Source of the DNA: Lepidodermella squamata | Taxonomy: Eukaryota > Gastrotricha | DNA: 64,000 nucleotides | Direction: 5' to 3' | Assembly (NCBI GenBank): GCA_047495785.1 | Contig: JBLDXI010000011.1 | Coordinates: 1,116,001 to 1,180,000 of the forward strand | Shown here: piece by piece, positions 1-11,464 of the stretch | Layout of the letters: each line of letters begins with the position of its first letter | How positions within the stretch are numbered: position 1 is the first letter of the stretch | Notes under the pieces: generated by a model | The model's input: the letters and a program-made list of their open reading frames with translations, nothing else | The model's database searches: none | What the model was told of the DNA's origin: nothing | Position numbers and translations under genes: made by a program

Positions 1-84
1 AAATTATTTCCTCCTTTCCATCGTGGACTGATTTGACGGGGCTGAAATAACGGGGAATTAGGTGGAATTAATTCAAGCGATGCC

Positions 85-290
85 GTAAAGATTCGTACCA
101 TGGTGATAACATTTTAATTTTAATAAGTGGGGATGCATTGCTTATTTGTCACCTCCGAAAATGTCGCCAAAAAGAAAAACTTTATATTGCGTGAAAGTTT
201 ACTCCACATTATATAGTCTGAAAAAGGATATTTTTGTTCTGATTTGACTAAGCGCTTCACATCGGGCTGATTTGACCCGGCTGAAACCCA
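85..290 (+). repeat. Dispersed repeat, copy 1
   Basis: This stretch resembles 3295–3500 in the same orientation. Shared blocks include GCTTATTTGTCACCT, GCGTGAAAG and GCGCTTCACATCGGGCTGA in the same order and spacing. A further fragment of the same kind (TGATTTGAC then GGCTGAAAT) lies at the window start. It is an old, diverged interspersed repeat of unknown class; no coding potential was recognised. Confidence 0.6.
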
Positions 291-1250
291 GTCGGAAATC
301 AGTAGACCGAGAAATAGCGGAATGATCGAATTAGGATCGAATAAAGACCTATCAACTATGATCGTGGAAATTAGGTCACAGCTAGACCGAGGCGACCATT
401 CAAACAGCCCGAATCGTGTAAATTGCGTCTATACCCATAGATCGAGACTCCTCAATCGCCAATAGGTCAGATTTTTTTCAGATTCGGACAAGCCATCGCC
501 ATTATTCAGCACATGTAATTATTCCACGCAGGCCTAGCCACTTGGAGCAGGCCAGGGTCGTTTTAACAGGATCTAACCAGATCGATCTAGCCAAGGTCGA
601 CCCACAAGCAGCGATGCTCTGATTTGACCAATAACCGAGCCACGTTCTAGCTCATCAATTTCACACACATGGATCTAAGGCGATAGATCTAGAGATGACC
701 TACGGCAATATTCAGGTCATAAATTGTCTTGCTCGATTCAAAATTGGTTTGAGTCCAGCACGTGTCGTTATGACGCAGCATTGTTACAGCATCGGATTTC
801 TGAACTACTTTGAGAATGAAATAAATCTCTCATTTCGCAATTCTTCAACCTAATGTTCAACCGAACTTGTTATTTTTCATCATAATTTTGGTTTGGTTTT
901 GTTGAGGCTGACTTGCTTTTTTCACTGCTATGCTAAGGGCTAAGGCTATGCTGCTACCTCATCACTCTTAGTTGATAGTATTAGTAAACTTATTATGAAA
1001 CCACATAACCGCTAAACCACATGTAGTTTCTAGTTTTCGAACCCCAATTTAACCGACTGGGCTAAATAAACTTCAGTCACACATTTCATATTTTTAGAAT
1101 GTTATCAATTTCTATGCCGATGTCACGGGCGAGATATGGATAATCGTAATTATCGCGGACTTCCTGCGCGGAAGCGTGGAAATTCGGCCGTAGTACAGGC
1201 TTGAAATGACCGTCTATTTTTTCATGAATTTTGTTAATAATTATTTTTAC
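291..1250. other. Gene-free stretch rich in GATCTA/TAGACC words
   Basis: No gene was recognised. Positions 300–720 and again 2330–2540 are unusually dense in related words such as TCTAGACCG, GATCTA and TAGGTC, which suggests decayed members of one repeat family. The remainder is AT-rich sequence without visible structure. Confidence 0.4.
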
Positions 1251-1255
1251 TTATG

Positions 1256-1570
1256 CAAATTTCGCGAAATTAAAAAAATCTTATTCGCTCAAGTTTTATA
1301 TCTATGATCTTATTTGATTTTTGCTCTGTCCAAAGATATAAAACTTGAGCGAATCCGAATTTTTTTTGAATTTCGCGAAATTTGCATTCGCTTGATAATA
1401 CTTTGAGCGAGCTAAAAATAGCTACAAAAAACCTAATAGCTATTTTTAGATTTAGCAGTATCACGCAAAATCCCAATATTACAAGTCAGAAAATTTCGCG
1501 AAATTCGAAAAAAATTCTGATTCGCTCAAGTTTTATATCTTTGGACAGAGCAAAAATCGAATAAGATCAT
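1256..1570. repeat. Foldback repeat plus a third inverted copy
   Basis: Positions 1256–1388 fold on themselves. GCAAATTTCGCGAAATT at the left matches its reverse complement at the right, and TTCGCTCAAGTTTTATATCT matches AGATATAAAACTTGAGCGAA. A third copy of the same arm, again inverted, occupies about 1490–1570. A short block within it, GAGCGAGCTAAAAATAGCTA, has a near match in the 3' flank of the multicopy genes downstream (for example around 50703). This is a foldback or MITE-like element without coding capacity. Confidence 0.75.
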
Positions 1571-3294
1571 AGTATTTTTCTCGGAATTTTTCGGCTTAAA
1601 ATGAAAAATTTTACCGTCCTGAAAGACTCTTGAAATGGCGATTTTTCGTAAGCCTGAATCTTCAGCAATTTTCGCCAAATACTAATCGTTTGTCGAATTC
1701 AACCACCGTGAAATCTTGTTGGTAAGAAAAATGCATTTAAACAATATTTTGTTTTATGGTATCAGCAATAATAAAAAATTGAAGTTATTGAATTTTGTTT
1801 CTTGATGCAAACGATGGTTCAAAACTTTGGGCGAATTTCAACGCGAATCTCGATCGAAGTGAAAATGGCAAGTCAATTTTGCAGCTAATTTTTATTTATT
1901 TTTTTAGAAAAATGTTTAGGTTCACCGTGCCAAGATAACGTGCTCAATTTCCTTGTCGCCGAGTCAATTCGAGCTCCCATTTCAGGTAAGACCCAGTGAT
2001 TATTGCAAAAAATGTGATTCTCATCTTAAATTTATTTTCGCAGAGATAAAAGTTCGCATATTTTCGCTGGAATGAAGTAGCGAGTGACGAGTGACGACGA
2101 GAAGGTGAACTCGAGGCGGCTACGACTTAATTTCTGGAAAATTGAATCGACATTTCAATCAGAGGGACATTTATTTATATTTATGTGATTTGTGACCTAT
2201 TGCTTCATCGTGCTAGTACGACGAATAGAATATTGCGAAACTTATTTTTAAATAAATAAATGGAAAACAGTGGAATAATTCCTTTTAATGACAGTAAATG
2301 AACCAAGTAGAGGAACAGCTGGGGCCGTGATTCATGCGGGCAGTTCAAGCCGGTGTTATGAACTGGATCTACGCACGATCTAATCGCGAAAATTTAGACC
2401 TACCGCCAGTCTATCCATCAGGATCTATCCGCCGTCTAGGTAGTCGCTAGCTAGATCTACCCCAGTGTCATTTTTCGCATCCTACACGATCTATCCAGAT
2501 AGACCCAATAATAGCGGTTCGGGTCTAGCTAGGATCTATTTTTTTACGACTGGGAATGGCGGCACTCAACAACATACGCTAACAGCGCTGATTTACAATG
2601 GGTGCGTTTCTTTATCTCCAACAGAGATGAAATTATTAACAAAACAAGCCATAAACAGGCCATTTCTTTATTTCTGTTGAAATTATTAGTTCAACCAGAA
2701 ATTATTTCTTTATTCTGATTATTGTTGGAGCTACTATAATAATCAGCTAGCGTTTCATTCATTAAACATGTTTCTTGCCCGAAATTATCAACAACCTACC
2801 GAGTCGTTTTTGGAGCGATTTTTTCTAAGTCGCACGCATCAACGACCCGCCCAACGAAGGCAGAAGAAGAAAAAACTCATTTTCCTGCCAATTTTTTCCA
2901 AGTTATGCCTGATGATTCATTATGCCAAGCAACAAATACGTACTATTAATTTATGGGCGTGCGATATTTCAGCAGGAGACAAAACCGCAGGCATTTTTTG
3001 ATATGATGCGATTATGTGACAATTTGAGAACATTACGATTCCAAAATAGTGCGCAATCGTTATTCGGCGACATTTGCGCTGGCGACAGCCCAGCAAGGGA
3101 CAGATCAGCCTTAATTGACAGTCGAAATGCGAGCTCAGTTTAAATACAAGTTCGGATTAGATTTATCAAATTCTGATGAAATTTCGGCTAAATTGCTTCA
3201 TTGTCACCAGCTGAAATGTCGTCAAATAAACCAAAATTTTTGCAAAAGAATAATTAATTTTAGCGTGAAAAAAATGCGAGTAATGCGAGCGTGG
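1571..3294. other. Gene-free AT-rich region
   Basis: No gene was recognised. Positions 2635–2740 contain TTTCTTTATT words that recur in both orientations at 3710–3930. Positions 3180–3230 carry a partial copy of the dispersed repeat that is complete at 3295–3500 (GCTGAAATGTCGTCAAA). The short open frames here have no recognisable protein features. Confidence 0.4.
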
Positions 3295-3500
3295 CCGTCA
3301 GTAACGATTCGGATCATAGTGATCACATTATAATAAGTGAAGCTACATTGCTTATTTGTCACCTGCTGAAATGTCGTCAAACATAGAATCTTTTGGATTG
3401 CGTGAAAGCTTGCTTCACCTTCGAGTCTGGAAAATGACATTTTTGTCTTGATTTGGCCGAGCGCTTCACATCGGGCTGATTTGACGCGGCTGAAATGTCG
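3295..3500 (+). repeat. Dispersed repeat, copy 2
   Basis: This is the second copy of the repeat described at 85–290, with the same word order and several small indels. The divergence suggests an old insertion. Confidence 0.6.
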
Positions 3501-5411
3501 ACACTTAATATCATAGCCTAAACGCGCTGATTTGCAATATTTCCTGTTGATTTCCTATTTGAACAATTGAAAAGTTAATCGATCGCAACATTATGACTCT
3601 CAATACCGACTGAAATTTCAGTTGGCCAAAGGCCAAATTATTCAACCTGTCAAAATATTACCGATTCTATTGACTTCTCAGGTCGCCATAGCAGTTACAT
3701 AGCTAACTATTTCTTTATTGATTTAATATAATAACAAAATCAGAGTGCTTCATTTGATAAACGAGATTTTGTTAATGCAAAAAATCGAATAAAGAAATGC
3801 CTCTGATTATTGTTTTTGCTACTAACAAAATCAGAATAAAGAAATACGCACTGTTGATCGTTTTTAACATAAATGGATAAAGAAATGGTCTCTGTTTTTT
3901 GCCTTGTTTTCAACAAAATCTGTTGAGAATAAAGAAACGTACCCAAAAGAAGCAGCAGCTGGAGCGTTCAGATGCCTACGGTTGAAAAACACGGAAACGT
4001 CATGACCCTGCTCAATGCGGAGATAGGGTGGGGCAACCGACGTTACCCTACCTTCGCAAAAGGTCGGAAGAGTGGTTCCAGGACTGCGTGGACGACCAGC
4101 CGCTGAAGAAAGAGAAGACGACAGCACACCTTCCCATCAGACGGGTCGAGGGTTGAAGACTTCAGCGCGGTTGAAGTAGGTCGTGAAATATCGGACGAGG
4201 CCAAGGCAAAGCTTGAAGAAGAAAGCCACGGCTGTTGCAACATGATTTCCAAGGAGTGCTTCCAAAGCGACATGTAAGGACTGCTGAGTGAGCAGTTGGT
4301 TGACGATGAAATCGGGCCGGCGATACGGGCGCTGCCCCACTTCTGTCCAAATAGAATCAGGACCCTTGGAAACGTGTACAGAAGCCAAACAACAGGGGGT
4401 CATTTTTGACGCCAACCGAGTCACCCCAAATGAGGGTTTGTGTTGTTCCCATAGCGTGAAGGTATGGTCTTCGGTATTGGCAATTCTATTTGGTCTTATT
4501 CTATTTGGTCTTTCAAAATCTGGTATTTTTGAGACTTTGTAAAACTTGGTGTTATCAAAGCAAATGAGAGTTTTCATCTTTAATAACATGGGGAATTCAA
4601 ATCTAAGTCCTTGTCTATATTGGCGTGGGAAGCGAGCAAAATTAAATTGCGAATTTTTAACTAAAGAATTGCCTAAACCTGGACGTCGAGTTGTTGGAAG
4701 TTTACGCCGATTGACTAAGGAATATTTTTGTGTGTCTACCACTTCGCGTGGTCCAGTGGCAGAAATCGGAAGCCTGGCGAAGCCACTTGCTCTACACTAT
4801 TAAGAAGCCTATTTTTGCAGGGAGTTACTTCGAACTTCGACAGATGGCGCTAATTCTACAAAAAAGCATCAGATTTGAGTTAACGGTACTGAAGCATAAC
4901 GGCCAATGGCCTACAGCTTAATAACATTAATATTAATTATTTCCAGCTAATTAGAGAGAAGTGCTGTGCTACTAAGGCAATCGTGTGGTTTCTGAGCGCT
5001 TCGAAAAAAATGGCATGTATTTTGAGCGGAGAAATTTCTCAATTTATCACAGTTCACACAAGCGTGATACATGACAAGAAAAGAAGCCATGGTCAATGGT
5101 TGAATGTCGTTGCTTGGTGCATCCCAGTTCTACAAATATGAGTTGTGCGTTATGCGTCATTTCGGGTTTCGCCATTGTTAGTAATTACTTTTGCTTTTTG
5201 CTATTGCACACCTCATGCAGCTCAGACTTAATTATTTTTCAACAATAGCAGTCAAATCGCAGTCAAACTCTAATTTTAAATGAGATTTCAATACGCATTG
5301 CGCGTTGAAAAGCATGTAAATTAGTTTTTTGCTCAGGTTAATGTTGACGCATCTCATTTGCGCGCTAATTGTCGCTGTAAAATTCGCTGTAATTGTCGCA
5401 TGCTCTAGAAC
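3501..5411. other. Intergenic region with AATAAAGAAA words; no gene recognised
   Basis: At 3710–3930 the word AATAAAGAAA or its complement occurs about five times at irregular spacing. Positions 3950–4350 are more GC-rich and keep an open frame on the minus strand (4137–4742, 201 codons). I see no domain, signal peptide or splice context to support it as a gene. It could be the remnant of an exon or a transposon. Confidence 0.35.
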
Positions 5412-6254
5412 ATGGCCGAGCGTCATAGTGGCAAAAGCGATTCCAACTTGTCGTTTTTTTCCCCGGATGATGTTGCAAATTTGCGTTTAGCAACTCCTAC
5501 AGCCAAATCATTCAAATTTCCAAGACCTATACTTTCAAAAATACCACGCGCCAATGAAATAATCAGTCAGCATAACGAAAATGTACAGGCATTGCTGGAC
5601 AGGCATTGCCAGTTAATCAACAGGATCTCATCTGCTGTCGACAAAATGGAACCGTGTCCGCTAAAACGCGAAATTCAACAAATACTGGATGATGCTATCC
5701 CTATGCATGATTTGGTGATGAAAATACGCCCATTCTCGACTGACACGGAAGACATCAATACTAACGCGAAGCGTAAATTCGTCAAGTCTTTTTGCCAGGA
5801 ACTGAAAGAAGTGACAACTGATGCCGAACTTCTTGACTGCTTGAAATCATCTCGAGCTGTTGGAGACATTTCTCGATTTCGACACAGACAACCAATTCCA
5901 TTATCTGCGACAACCGAGCAAATCATGGAGTATTTGAAGGAGGATCTCTGTGAGTTGAAAAACACGTCTGCTGTCACTTTGTTCAGAGCATTTTATGCTG
6001 GCAGAAATTTGCATTTTTTAAAATCCAAAATTCGACGGGAGCGTTTGCGTATAAACTTTCACAGATATGTCAAGGATAGTTGCAAGATTTCTAAATCTTG
6101 GACAAATAAAATTATCGCTTTTTATTGTGCTTATAAGCCGTTTGCGAAACTCATGCTTTGTAATATATCTTTTGAATCAATGTATAGATTACGAAAACGT
6201 ATTGTGAGCTTGATGAAGCAACCGCAAGTTATTGAATGGTATAATAGTCTTTGA
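5412..6254 (+). CDS. Intronless ORF, 280 aa, unknown function
   Basis: This open frame starts at an ATG and ends at TGA without any intron, unlike every other supported gene in the window. The product has no signal peptide or membrane segment and few cysteines. Residues about 1–100 are mixed polar, with predicted helices around residues 45–90. The C-terminal 90 residues are strongly basic and aromatic, with KSKIRRERLRINFHRYVK followed by KSWTNKIIAFYCAYKPF. That pattern of short helices (a basic helix, then a SKSWTNKII helix) is loosely reminiscent of helix-turn-helix DNA-binding segments, but I recognise no family. An intronless frame in a repeat-rich region could belong to a mobile element or be a retrocopy. 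Its length makes chance unlikely. No neighbouring gene clarifies its role. Confidence 0.6.
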   Translation: MAERHSGKSDSNLSFFSPDDVANLRLATPTAKSFKFPRPILSKIPRANEIISQHNENVQALLDRHCQLINRISSAVDKMEPCPLKREIQQILDDAIPMHDLVMKIRPFSTDTEDINTNAKRKFVKSFCQELKEVTTDAELLDCLKSSRAVGDISRFRHRQPIPLSATTEQIMEYLKEDLCELKNTSAVTLFRAFYAGRNLHFLKSKIRRERLRINFHRYVKDSCKISKSWTNKIIAFYCAYKPFAKLMLCNISFESMYRLRKRIVSLMKQPQVIEWYNSL

Positions 6255-6930
6255 AACTTCCGTTAATTTATAGAACGTTTCTATTTATAGAGCGGCTCGC
6301 ACGCGAGCCGGCTGGCAGAAAGCTTCGCAATTGAAACAACAGAATGTCTGCTTTGTTTCAAATGTTACCTCTTACCAATGCAAGATATGCGCAAAAGAAG
6401 CCTATGTATTATCTTGTTTTGAATAAAACTACGCTTGATTTATGGTCGCATCTGTTTTTGCCGACATGGGTCTCGCGTTTATAAGAGTAGCAGCCTGGTT
6501 GATAAGCAAAATTTTTAATTGAGTCAGCAGTTATATGATGAACTGTTGCCATGAGAAGTAGCCATTAGTATGGGAAGAGAAAGTTAATTGAGGACTTGCT
6601 TGATGTTGTGCGTCGTATAAGCCATTTCGTTTCATTTGACATCTGACTAATAAAAACTAATTTTCTCATGTCAACCTGGCGACTTGGTTAGACAAACAAT
6701 CAGGGGATTAGTTGAATAGTTGCCTGATGTCTGACTACCCTGTCTGAGGTACCTGATGAACCTGATGAACACGCCGAATGTGGAAAGGGCTCACTAAAAA
6801 ACATCGGCTAATAAATACAGTAAATCTGACACGCTAGTACATGCCGAGATTTGTTTCTCCTTTCGTTCGCGCTGAGGAAGAAATCACTTGATCTGTGTAC
6901 TGCAAATACTGAGCAGTGATCAACTGTGAA
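6255..6930. other. Intergenic region 3' of the 280-aa ORF
   Basis: No gene was recognised. AATAAA-like signals occur at about 6423 (GAATAAAAC) and 6650 (CTAATAAAAAC) and could serve polyadenylation. GAGCGGCTCGCACGCGAGCCG at about 6290 is a short palindrome. Confidence 0.35.
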
Positions 6931-6934
6931 AGGT

Positions 6935-7145
6935 CATGAGACGTAGCTAGGACGCCGGAGCTTGAATCCCGCCATACAAACGGACGTGTTGGCGTTATGC
7001 ATGCTTGAATATTCTGAATAATTTCCCTTTTTTTAATTAAATTTTCAGGGTTTAATACAAATAATTATTTTATTAATCCCTGAAATTTAAAAAGTGTTGA
7101 GTTTAAATGTTGAAAGGTTAAAAAAATCGGAGGCGTCGACGCCTA
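6935..7145 (+). repeat. Dispersed element, forward copy
   Basis: This copy runs from GAGACGTAGCTAGGACGCCG through GGCGTTATGCATGCTTGAAT to GGAGGCGTCGACGCC. The same sequence occurs in reverse orientation inside the first long intron of the large gene, split into 10157–10245 and 11163–11300. The GAGACGTAGCTAGGACGCCG word alone recurs elsewhere (9488, and diverged around 57260 and 58414), so it probably marks an element end. Confidence 0.7.
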
Positions 7146-8748
7146 CAAAGCTACACTGTAAACAATTGGGTATTGATTACCCCGGGTATTTACCCTTTTT
7201 CAATTTTGTGAGGGGTAACTGCTCTCGTCTATTTTTTGTGATAATTCGCTCCTTAATTTATAATTATTCTAAAACATGTTAGCATGCGTAAACAACTTTT
7301 AGGATAAACTCCAATAAATGTCTCATGGTCAAGGATGGTAAAAATTTTATGTAATTCTGAGTCTGCATTTTTCAGCCAAACTCCCTGACGATGGTAGTAA
7401 TAGTAATCAAGTCGTATAAATCCAAGCCATCCAAGCCAGGCAAAAATGGTCTCCGAATGAATTTGAAGCCCCTCTCTGATAATACGGTATATTCGGTATA
7501 CCAGCCGAGGGCTGGATTTTAAACATAATAACCAATCAGATTCGATCGCAGCCGAGTTTCAAGATCTTTGGGATTTTACTTTCCACGCAAATTTTCCGCT
7601 AATTTTAATGCCCCAACGGAAAAGTCGAACTTGGTAAAATCGAGAAAATCGATATTTTCATGTCGGATGATTTTAGTCACATTTTTGGTTGTCGGATGAA
7701 ATAAGACATTGGTCGGATAAACAAAGACATTGGTCGGATGAAAAAAGTCACACCCTCCTAATTGAGCTGGAGCTATTCGGTTTCGCAACGTTAGCATTTT
7801 AGCTTCACCGATTTGAGTTGCAAATTACTTGCATTCAACTCAAATCAGCTGAATCTTACAGATGTTCTCGTAAATCAGATTCCGTTATACAGGATTAACA
7901 GGGGAACGCAGGCCTAACCCACTTCAATTCTTTAAATTCGAATATCCTAGTTACCAGAAGTCAGATTTTCTTTACTGTTTACTGCTCGAGGTTCACGCGG
8001 TGAATATTATTTAACGGTAGGTAGTTTGTTTTTACATCGCCAGTACCAGTACATCGCCAGTACATGTAATAGTGAAACTACGTCGATTGAAAATTATAAA
8101 ATTATGAAACTACTGAATCGAGATTATTTTAGAATACTGATTGTAATAAGTTAATGAGAGCCGTTTATTAGGCGAATGGTGGCTTGTTTAAGGCTTCAAT
8201 GTTTGCATCAATTTTTTAAGTCAAATATCAAATGATAATTCTCTATTGAATAGATTCCAAGCCATTTGGTGAATTTGTGGGTAGTCATTTTTCCTATTAT
8301 TGACACGAAAGATTGCAGCTATGTTTTTCTCCATTCGATAATAACGACCCGAATGGGTTTCACACAAAGGCATGTATAATAAATTAATCATGCAACCATC
8401 TTCACCAGGCATGTGCAGCAAAACAAAGCTGAGTTCATAGCTGCCTCAAACAATAACGGTATCCATAGCCAGCATCAAAATATTCCGCACCAAACCATCA
8501 ATAAGATCGAAAAAATAGCGAGATGGTTGTGCGAACCATTTCAGTGGAATCTTCATTACTGATTCGATAGCATGTTGAATTATTGAAAGCACAATTGTTT
8601 ATTCAGCTGCGATAGCGAGTGTTAAGATATTCTTTTGTCGAGATTTTTCTGGTATTTAATTATTTAGTGTACTTAGAGCAGATAGCCTGAGGAGATTTTG
8701 AAAACGCTAAGGTAGATTAATCTCAGGAGGGAGAAATTTACTGTCGAA
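7146..8748. other. Upstream region of the large multi-domain gene
   Basis: No gene was recognised. A short irregular repeat of TTGGTCGGATGAA words lies at about 7661–7745. No clear TATA box precedes the ATG at 8749; the nearest AT-rich block is ATTTAATTATTTA at about 8655. A trans-splice acceptor cannot be excluded (…TTATTTAG at 8666), but the sequence alone does not decide this. Confidence 0.4.
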
Positions 8749-11464
8749 ATGCCGTTGAAAACGGCCTTACAAGCTCTGATAGCCCTTATAGGGCTGGCTG
8801 ATTTTGCTGGGGCGCAGCTTAGTTCGACTAATTTGCTAGCGTTATGGCCCATGAACAAACCGTTCGGGCGAAATCCGACTTCTGGAGATACGACAATTGC
8901 TCTGCAGATATCCGGTTCATCATCATCGTCATTGCCGCTTACAACCGGGAACACCGGCGTGTCGAATACTGCGTTGCGAAGCTCGCAATTTTATTCGAGG
9001 CCCATCGCTTTCAAATGGCCACTTGCCACGCGAACGTCACCTGTCACCATTTCATTGTGGGTGAAAATCGGTAATAACGGCGAGCCTTTTTTTGACTGCA
9101 ATTCCGACGGCACTGAACTGATGATGTCGCTGGTAAAAGATCTCACGAACAACAACAAGGTGAATTACAACTTGGGATCATCCGCTAATAAAACGTCCGG
9201 CTCGGCAACTAGCCACACGTTCAACAACAATGCATGCAATGTTGCTGGCAATTGGGCTTTTATGGGCATGTCCTGGGATCCGTCCGGATCGAAATTCAGA
9301 ATAATATGTAATAGCGATACTTATGACGGTCCCAATTGGTATGCAGAATACGCCACCTCAGGAATGTGCTACTTGGGTGTTAACAAGTTAGTTTAGCATG
9401 AAGTATTGATTATTGTTACTTTTCAGTAGTTACTCCTTGGCCTCTGATTACGTTAGCTGTTAGCTAACACGAACTGATCTTCATCACGAGACGTAGCTAG
9501 GACGCCGCAGCTGGGTTGTTAACGAGAAAAATGCTTTGGCAGCGATTATTAGGGTCAAAGGTCACTTTCTGAATGACCTCATTAAATGTTCGCGCTCTCT
9601 TCATCCTTTTTTATGTGAAAAAAAGAACGTGAAAAAGAAAAACAGCTAATTCATGCAACTTGTTTGAGTTGCTTTTTTCTCAAGAAAGTAGTTTGCTAAG
9701 CAAGGTTCCCAAACTTTTTGTCTCGTATGACACCCACAGTATCTTATCAGAATGGCGCGTGAGACTCGTATGACACCCACAGTATCTTATCAGATTGGCG
9801 CGTGAGATTTAGTGCAATTTGTTAAGCTGCAAATTGACTACTTGTTCAAATTGGTTTTTTGATGGCAACCGAGCTCGAAATAATTAATGAAATCCTGGGT
9901 GAAATTTCAACTAAACGTGAGCGAAACTGAAAAACCAGGAAATTTTTAGAATTTCGACACTGAAAAACAACGTATAACAGCATTAGTCATTTTGTCATTT
10001 TTATGCCCTTGGGACACCAGTGTCACAGAACACTTGAAAGTTGGCTTACTACACGAGTGTCCTTACAAGACACGTTTGGGAAACGCTGCTCTACATCTCA
10101 TAGTTCAAGTTCTCTCGATCTGTGTGTTCCGACTTGGAACCTGATTCTAGCTTTGTAACCGTCGACGCCTCCGAGTTTTGTAACCTTTCGGAATTTCAAC
10201 TTAATACTTTTTAAATTTCAGGTATTAATAAAATAATTATTTTGACGCCTAATTGAAACAGGTTGCCCAAATTTTAAATCTGCAGGTGAAAATGACAATG
10301 CCTGCAGCGCATTGTGTGCGCAGCGCATTTTAATGAAACGCAGCGCAAATTACGCAACCTGCAGCTTGATATAAATGAATGCAGCGCGATTTAAGAAGTG
10401 CGCCGCTTTAAGACTTGATACGTAAAGACGTGAAATTATTCCCCGAATTTTTGTAAAATGCATTCGAGAAGTCACTTTTAACTAGTATTTCCGCAATTAC
10501 AAGCGGCTGGGCAGTTTTCGATGAACATGAAGGATGATATGTTTCCATCCTTTTTTCAATTTCACCCGGCGGGGACCGGCTGGTTTCCTATTTCCAGGCC
10601 CCGCCAGTGCAGCTCAGGGCACTGGTTCTAACGGCTGGTTCTAGGTATTGGTTGCACGTGAGCCACGCCACCGATGGCTGCTATAAGGGCAAACTATAAG
10701 GGCAGAAACGGTGTGAGGTATTCGAATGGCGCCGCGTGGCCTCAACTAGTAACCGTGTTATTGACCTCATTTTCAGCGCCCTCGCACTTTGCACGCGGGT
10801 TGTTCTTGTGACTAGTACCGCACAGGTTGTAGCGCCACGGAATGCCGGGTGTGCCACGCGCTCCTACCAGTTTTTCATTCTATCATGGCCCATTGACCCA
10901 CGTGCCAGTCGCAATCGCGTCGAATAACCCAGCACAGATTCAACAAGTGATAATCGGCTATCGGCGCGTGCTTCCGCTTGTTTTCTCCGCACACCTTGCA
11001 CCTCCTTAATCGTACTGGTGACAGCCGGCGCCCCATCGCGCAGAGCCACCGTAAAGACGTCTGGATAAGTGAACATGTGGGCTTCACAATTGGGTGCGGA
11101 ATTAGGAATTGCGCTGCGCGAGTGCGCTGCAGGTTTCGAAATTGGGCGACGGAGCGGTGCGCCTTATTTTTATTAAACCCTGGAAATTTAATTTAAAAAA
11201 AGGGAAATTATTTAGAATATTCAAGCATGCATAACGCCAACAAGTCAGTTTGTATGGCGGGATTCAAGCTCCGGCGTCCTAGCTACCTCTCATGATATTC
11301 ACCTAATACTTGAAAACCTTGGTTAACAAATGCTGTCTTGATATTAAGGGGGACTGTCGATTTGTTCTATGGGAATTCGTACGCTTGTCTCTCCATTTAC
11401 AAGGAGGCAGCTAATGGTCCGGCTGACGTGGCGGCTTTGAAGGCGGCTTGCACAGCTGCCCAAG
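8749..11464 (+). other. Signal peptide and LamG domain (exons 1–2)
   Basis: The exons are 8749–9386 and 11349–11464, joined across a 1,962-bp intron in phase 2. The reading carries the usual LamG (laminin G/concanavalin-like) landmarks: VTISLWVKIG near the start of the sheet, NWAFMGMSWDPSGSKFRI in the middle, and YACLSIYKEAANGPADVAAL at the end. The domain is about 230 residues long. LamG domains bind sugars, heparin or protein ligands in the matrix. A donor GTTAGT just before an in-frame stop and an acceptor TTAAG place the join; the domain continues smoothly across it. Confidence 0.85.

Noticed and set aside
4137-4742. Minus-strand open frame of 201 codons
   Set aside because: No signal peptide, domain, splice context or composition supports it; overlapping alternative frames are equally open.
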